A stretch of 64,000 nt of DNA from Perkinsus marinus ATCC 50983 (taxonomy: Eukaryota > Perkinsozoa > Perkinsida > Perkinsidae): assembly GCF_000006405.1 (NCBI RefSeq), contig NW_003214508.1, forward strand, positions 704,635-768,634. The letters run 5' to 3'. A program made the translations under genes and the position numbers. Numbering within the stretch: position 1 is the first letter of the stretch; each line of letters begins with the position of its first letter. The notes beneath the pieces were generated by a model. The model saw only the letters and a list, made by a program, of their open reading frames with translations. It made no database searches and was not told the DNA's origin. Below, piece by piece: positions 58,499 to 64,000 of this stretch.

Positions 58499-60429
58499 TT
58501 ACGTGATAGTGTCTTTTTCTGCACTTTCCGGAGTGGTCGCTCGAGATGTGTGAGCACTTCGCACAGATGCCTCGCTGATGTAACAAGCAAGTTTCTTCGC
58601 CCGTGATACAACATACTCGTGAACTTCATTCGCCCGCCTGACAGGAAACACTCGTGAGCGACATCAGCAGCGTATCATTCACTCTGTGTATTCGCTGTTT
58701 CTGCCGTTAAATGTAATGCAGTTATCCCGCATGAGGTCAACGTCCGCAATAAACTGCTCACGGGTTTGGTACTGACCCTGAGTAAAACCAGGAGCCTCGA
58801 ACCGTCTCGACAACAACGTGCTTTCTGTTATTCCACATATGAAGACCTCCTCGAAAACTTACACTGTCACACTTATTCTTCATCGTTTGAAGATCCATCG
58901 GCTTCGTGATGATCTCATAGTAATTCGGTGCTTCTCTGAGACTAACGGGTTCCCGGAAGGGCCAAGCTGATCACGAGAATGGCATTCCAGCGGTTCGCCC
59001 TGTCCTGATCCTCACCGAATGGTTTCTTCGACACAGAGGTGATAATGGCAGACATCTGTCCTTGTAACGTACCTATTCATTCACAGACATGTGATTTTAT
59101 GAGCCCGAGGTCGAGCTCATAGGGAGCAGTGGGGCTTACTACTTTGCCGGTTGCTCTGGTGCACTTCATCGAGTTCGGGTATCCACCCACACTCCATGAC
59201 GCCTGGAATCGACATGGGATCTAACAAACAGGTGTCCACATCTAAACAAGAGAGAGTAACTTGACGTCACTTTTCGCGACCCCGTCGCTGAAGTCCAAAC
59301 CGTCAAATGCCTCTTCCGGTGGCCTGCAATACCTAAACGGTGAGCTCACGAACTGGTACTTCGAGTGAAGCCCAACATCAAGTCATCCCAGACCTTCTGA
59401 GCAAGTTCTTCAAGGCAAGTGCCGAGTTCTAAGTAGTTGACCTGACGAACCGGAAAGTATCGGCAGTACAACCCCGCGTAGACCCCAGACTTCTTAGTAA
59501 CACAATGTGTGCTGCTCACATTTTCGAAAAGTCTGCATCCCATGAGGCTCCCACCATCGTAATCTTTGATGAACCTGTATCAGAGTGAATCAGTGATTCA
59601 ACCTCTAGCGGAAGTCGTACCCATTCCACTGAGCTTTCGGGAAGGAAAGGTGCTTCGTGAAGCCCTGGCGTTTGAAATACCCAATAGCTGAGAGGTAACG
59701 ATGCAATGCTAATGATGATATGAGCACTCAAGTACGGCACCATGATTATCAGCATACGTGAGGAAGTAGTGCACACCGATCGACTTTGCGTACCTGGCAG
59801 ATGCATAGTAGCAGTTTCGCGAGAGGGCAATAGTCGTGTACTCTTTCATGTGGTTCATCAACCTCGTCCCATTGCCTTGTATCTGAACAGGGAGCAATAA
59901 ACCGGTTTCATTGGCAGTGGAGGCCTTACCTGGTGTACTGACCGCACAGCTAAGAAAGCTATCTCGATGAAGTGCGTCTGGAATTGACGGAAACAACAAC
60001 CTCCCAGGATAGAACTAACAAGGGGATGCGAGGGGCGGAGCGATCGGGAATATCTACTCCCCGCGGATCATGATCATCGTCTCGTGTTTGCTGTCGAACA
60101 TTAGTCTTGATAGGTAGGCCTTCGGCATCTGTAGTCAACGACAGTAGTGCGACTACGCTGATTGCGACATCGCCTATCGTACACGCGGAAGCTGCCTCGA
60201 GAAAATGTTTTTCACCACCAATAGTTTGAGCATTTTCTCCGCAGTTGCATTGGCATGTGACACGAGCTCGAAAGTGATGCCCAAGTCCGCAGGGGTGCTC
60301 GACAGCGGTGTCTCGTACGCATCTAAGTCATTCGTGTACATACGACAACGTCGTGGTTGACCTACCACGACTTGACGCCTCACTTGCTGCCTCCCCAGTA
60401 CCGGTGCCCTCTACAGGAGTGGTGTTCAT
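58499..60429 (-). CDS. GCN5: GCN5/PCAF (KAT2) histone acetyltransferase with bromodomain
   Basis: Transfers acetyl groups to histone lysines, usually within SAGA-type complexes in the nucleus. The start at 60429 gives a short N-terminus ([20 protein letters not shown]). The GNAT domain follows: [52 protein letters not shown] with the catalytic Glu, [15 protein letters not shown] (acetyl-CoA P-loop), [20 protein letters not shown], and [33 protein letters not shown] is the linker typical of GCN5. The bromodomain is [20 protein letters not shown] near 58930 and [20 protein letters not shown] near 58735, with the acetyl-lysine Asn. The C-terminus ends ESAEKDTIT at 58499. Many introns of about 45-70 bases. 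The long N-terminal PCAF homology region of animal KAT2 is absent. Confidence 0.92.
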
Positions 60430-61391
60430 ACAACTCAACTGCTACACGAGATGATGATGATCGATATGCATCTTCCATGCGAGACCACTTTCCCGTTTCA
60501 CCCCAGCCGCAGTCCGGACCATCATATGGCCATTGACCATTCCAGCAGGGTGACCCCACTATTCCGCTGTACTATGAAACTCGACGCATCCTGTATACGT
60601 TGAAAACACGACAAATGGCCATGGACGAAATTCATGCCGCGTCATAGAGTGTGGGAAGCCTTTATCTGAGCAACACGGTGGAGAATTCTCCATTCAAGGC
60701 TCTACCTAATTTTAGCTACCTCTTTGTTATCCTCATATAGTCAGCCACGGCGTGAGATACTCCCTTATTTCTCCAGAATCGTTCTTCCAGAAAACTTCTC
60801 CTCAGATGAATTCCGTGTAGTTGCGAGACGAAGGGTAGCAATAATCGCATATAATATGATATTCCGAATGTCAACGATGCTGCCTCGATTATTTCTCGTA
60901 TTCTGCATAGATTGCCATGCCGATCATTCAGCTGAGTTGGCAATGCTCTGTATAGCCACCCCTGTCAATTGATTCTGGCTTGCACTGCACTCAATTGGTC
61001 CTTCGAAACCGAATACGACGCGGAATCGCACAAGTCCATCCCGCCTCTAACGTATCATCCTTCCGAGCATGGAATAAAAAACACGGCTATTCTCCCTCAT
61101 CGTGGAACACTCAGGAAGAATGCTTGATCCAATTCTCACAGCATAAGCATGATAAAGAGATAGCGGAGGTTCGATTCCCAGCGTCACCATTTTTTCCGAG
61201 CATTCTCATCTTCAAGTGGCTGACAAGGGCTCATTCTCTCTATCAGCTGCTGTTCCCCCATAATGTCTTCAGATCAACGGTACAAGAACGTCTCGGAGAA
61301 CACAGTGTATGTAGAAGGTATTACAGGGTGGCGGCGATAGTACAGTACCACACTATTATCACATCATGCATATCCACTTCTCTCGGGTGCT
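60430..61391. other. No gene recognised
   Basis: Region between the start of GCN5 and the start of the two-RRM gene, which are divergent; promoters for both are expected here. A T-arm-like string near 61165 is not part of a cloverleaf. Confidence 0.35.
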
Positions 61392-62574
61392 ATGGCTGAA
61401 TACGGAGGTTCCAGGCGTGTTCCAATGCCTCCAATACGCCTTTCCTCTCAATTTACGAGATGTGTCCGCTTCATGCGATCCGGCGGAGCTATAAGCATCT
61501 GTGAAATGATATATTTTTGTTCATTCCTCGTAAACTCCACATCGTTCAGGACTGCCATTCAGCTGGACAGAGGAGGATATATATAATCACTTCAAAGAGT
61601 GCGGTCAGATCCTTAGTGTCCGTGCACCGAAATGGGAAGATAGTGGACGGCTGGTGAGAAATGGATGTTTTGCAGAGAGCCTAGTTCCCATCCTTTAGAG
61701 GGGATACGCCCATGTCACTTTGGCTGACGAAAGTGCTTTCGCCGAGGCCCTTAAACTGGATGGATCTAAGGCTTGGGCAGGAGGCAGTGCACGACAACGC
61801 TGGCTTAAGGTCACTGCGGCAATGTCTGGCAGCAACTCTGGTACTGTGGGGTGCTCGAGAGAAGACGGGGGTAGGAGGAAATAAAGCTGTTATTTCGATT
61901 TTTCTGTGTTCCTTTGCTGCCAGTATTGAATGCCAGTGGAGAGTCCTGTACAGGTGCATCTACCAGCTGGTCACCGAAACAAGTCGATGAGAAAGCCAAG
62001 ATCCTCTTCGTGAAGAACATTCCATGTAAACTTCATCTATCCTTACATTCTCATCATCTTTGCCACAGATGACATTTCGGAGGTAGAGATTTCTAAGCTC
62101 TTCAGCACTATGGGGGACGTCGAGAATGTCCGTGTGGTCACTGCTGGACCGGATCGTCGGAATAAGGGTGATCGCCAGACGCCTGCCTTATGAAGCGTAC
62201 AGCCTTCGTTAGGTTTCTGCTACGTCACGTTCGAAGCTGCTGGTGTGGTACGACGGATATGCGCGCGGAAGGAGCCTTGGAAGCTGAAGGGAAGGGTGCT
62301 GCAGCTTGACGTGGATGATGGCAGCGGTAGTATAGTCAGACTCAGTCGGGGTATATTAGTTCAGTCACTTCGGGCAGGTTTACGGTCTGGATTCCATTAC
62401 CGTGCCGAGGCGTATGAGACGGGTCATGGGAGGAAGGTGAAGCGCCAATACGCTGTTGAGGAGGAGGAGGCCGTCGAGAAGGCCCCAAAGAAGAAGGCTA
62501 AGAAAAGCAAGAAAGCAGCCAGGCCCGAGGTTGAGGGAATCACTGTCACCAAGAAGTCTCTGTTGGATGATTGA
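61392..62574 (+). CDS. Two-RRM nucleolin-like RNA-binding protein
   Basis: RRM1: IFLFIPRLPFSWTEEDIYNH (around a 20-base putative intron near 61550), FKECGQILSVRAPKWEDSG, then after an intron GYAHVTLADESAFAEALKLD (near 61700-61770), where GYAHV is RNP1. RRM2: KAKILFVKNIP (near 61990), ISEVEISKLFSTMGDVENVR (near 62080), RRNKG spliced to GFCYVTFEAAG (near 62210), then RVLQLDVDD. The C-terminal tail is strongly basic (KAPKKKAKKSKKAAR) and ends KKSLLDD at 62574. The tail and paired RRMs resemble Nsr1/nucleolin-type rRNA-processing proteins. The ATG at 61392 is a guess; upstream exon boundaries are unclear. Confidence 0.68.
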
Positions 62575-63723
62575 ACTCAGTCATTTACCCCACTGCTGAC
62601 TTACCAGCCTTACGATAGTCTCTAATGTACTCATGTATTTGTGGTTTGAGGAGGGAGACACGCGATAGGTCTGTCGTTTGATTAACGTGAAGCTTGAGCC
62701 CAGCATCGTGGGTTGTCGGACTGAATCGATCTCCATTGGAGCATCCGAGCTTTGTGACAGCCTGGAGGACAGCTGCCCGTTGCCATCGCCGTTAAGGAGC
62801 GCAGTTTCGGTTAAGAGAAGTACCAGGCATTGTATTTCACACGCGGTACGGGTCTTGGACTAGGTTTCTGGATCAGCTGGATATCAACGTATAGGGAGAG
62901 CAATGGGGGATCGATACTCGAACTCTGCACTATACTCAAAGCCATCATTTTTATAATAAAGTTTCTTTGTTTACCTTCACTTCTCCAGCCAAGGCCGACT
63001 ATGGATTCAACGTAGGCCTCAGATGGGTTATACCATCTTTCTAACCAATCCTGATAGAACCCGTCATTGAAGGTTCAGTGGGAGCATATTCCGACGGGGA
63101 TATGTATGTTGTGGCGGAGAGCTCGTTATATGGGCGTTGGGTTCCCAGCTGCTGAAGAGTTCATGATCTCGGGAGTGGCAAGACAAACACCAAAAGAGGT
63201 CTTAGGTGTGTAGGGCGGTCGTATCAGCTGTCGTTATCTGACGATATCTTGTAGCAGTTGACACCACTTCAAACCGTTGAATATCCGTTCCAATCACGGC
63301 AGCACTGATTGAAATATTTGGATTATCGCAGGACATCCTAAGCAGGGAGAGTATCGTCGCATATGACTCGATTAGCAGGGCTTCGAGGATGAGAACTGCT
63401 TGTCGCATCCCTCACCCACCCATGGTTCATGATGTTGCCGGAAAACAGAAAGAGGTACCTCTCTGAAGGTACATGCGAGGAGCTAGCGGTTCTGCTGCAG
63501 GCGCACATTTAACTCGCACGGAGACTATACCGTCGCACTGTACAACTTCAAGGTCCCGACTGAGGCGATTGAGTTTGAGTTGACAGTGACCAGACTCAAT
63601 ATGGACATGTTATCGAAGACCCGAACGCTACTACGAACTCGATACGTCTTGTGCATATGGCTACGAGGTGGCTTTTGGATCAGCAGGTTGCTGAATTGAA
63701 GTTGTTCGACGCAGGCAGAACAT
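62575..63723. other. Unresolved, weak coding signals
   Basis: Plus-strand pieces such as EGSVGAYSDGDMYVVAESSL (near 63075) and LYNFKVPTEAIEFELTVTRL (near 63540) look protein-like. A minus-strand piece near 63250-63400 is also open. I cannot assemble a gene or name a family. Confidence 0.3.
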
Positions 63724-63804
63724 GGTTGTGCTATCGAGTGGTTAGGGGGGTAAACTGGAGATCCACTGAATACGGTTCAAGTGGGTACGAACCCCACGGC
63801 ACTC
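63724..63804 (+). tRNA. Degenerate tRNA-Ser-like sequence (anticodon position GGA)
   Basis: The D-arm CGAGTGGTTAGG is typical of tRNA-Ser and the T-arm GTGGG/CCCAC is intact. Aligned with the tRNA-Ser at 63948, the anticodon loop would be CTGGAGA, anticodon GGA. However, the anticodon stem GTAAA/TCCAC has two A-C mismatches and the acceptor arm pairs only in its inner five bases. It is probably a pseudogene or a diverged paralogue. Confidence 0.5.
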
Positions 63805-63947
63805 ACTGAATGAGCCGATTACTTATAAATGCCTCCATTGTGACTCTAACATCTACATTGATCGATACCAATCGGAGGATAGGCCAGTGCAATCGAATTC
63901 GTCGATCCTCCGAAGTCCAAGCAGGCAGAACACACAATGATACTACC

Positions 63948-64000
63948 GAGTGTTTGTCTGAGTGGTTAAGGAGGTGGACTTGAAATCTACTGGACACGAT
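63948..64000 (+). tRNA. tRNA-Ser (anticodon TGA), cut by window end
   Basis: The 5' part of a class II tRNA: acceptor GAGTGTT, D-arm CTGAGTGGTTAAGG, anticodon arm GTGGA/TCTAC with loop CTTGAAA, anticodon TGA, which reads TCA. The variable arm starts at the window edge; the T-arm and 3' acceptor lie outside. Confidence 0.85.

Noticed and set aside
61160-61195. GGTTCGATTCCC followed by a T-run, tRNA-like
   Set aside because: The putative T-stem does not pair and there is no cloverleaf.

Overview
This is a window of eukaryotic nuclear DNA. Genes are dense, lie on both strands and are cut by many very short introns, mostly about 43 to 65 bases with GT-AG ends. TAA, TAG and TGA all end genes, so the standard code is used. 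There is no operon structure, ribosome-binding site pattern or CRISPR array. The gene set contains flagellar and centriolar proteins (CFAP161, a POC5-like protein), which points to a flagellated protist. The architecture would suit an alveolate such as Perkinsus, but that is inference from style and not proven by a marker. Two N-runs of 100 bases show that this is a scaffold.

Layout, left to right. 0.6-5.3 kb: a hypothetical gene, CFAP161, two unrecognised genes and tRNA-Gln. 5.9-11.2 kb: NudC, a subtilase remnant on the plus strand and a kelch-repeat protein. 11.2-13.3 kb: no gene recognised. 13.3-15.1 kb: a PPR-type protein. 15.3-20.3 kb: a CDK10/CDK11-type kinase and proteasome subunit alpha-2, whose third intron holds a 36-bp minisatellite of about 26 copies. 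20.6-25.3 kb: a DHHC palmitoyltransferase and two RRM-protein loci. 25.4-30.4 kb: a small hypothetical gene, a POC5-like gene, intronless PDCD2 and a hypothetical gene. 30.5-37.8 kb: a ZIP metal transporter followed by two tandem NhaA-type Na+/H+ antiporters. 39-41 kb: a PP2C phosphatase. 42.6-49.8 kb: a row of poorly conserved plus-strand proteins, mainly helical or coiled-coil. 50-54.6 kb: a MITE, a Regnase-type (Zc3h12/NYN) ribonuclease gene broken by a scaffold gap, and a hypothetical gene. 55.3-58.1 kb: a PWWP-like multi-exon protein and a J-domain remnant. 58.5-60.4 kb: a GCN5/KAT2 histone acetyltransferase with bromodomain. 61.4-62.6 kb: a two-RRM protein. The right edge carries a degenerate tRNA-Ser and the start of a second tRNA-Ser.

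Most genes are ordinary housekeeping loci (acetylation, proteolysis, ribosome assembly, cell-cycle kinase, ion and metal transport) with no evident joint pathway. The most informative signals are in the non-coding DNA. One family of small terminal-inverted-repeat elements, with ends resembling CAGTGTGAGAAAATAT, occurs five times, and every copy sits inside an intron (CFAP161, the CDK, ZIP, NhaA-1, PP2C). A different element with inverted repeats of about 62 bp lies at 49.9-50.2 kb. The NhaA pair shows a sharply bounded, nearly identical 230-bp tract that looks like gene conversion. The region around the second N-run repeats 805 bp almost exactly and is best read as two overlapping contigs laid end to end, not a real duplication. 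I did not find a convincing new multi-gene system.
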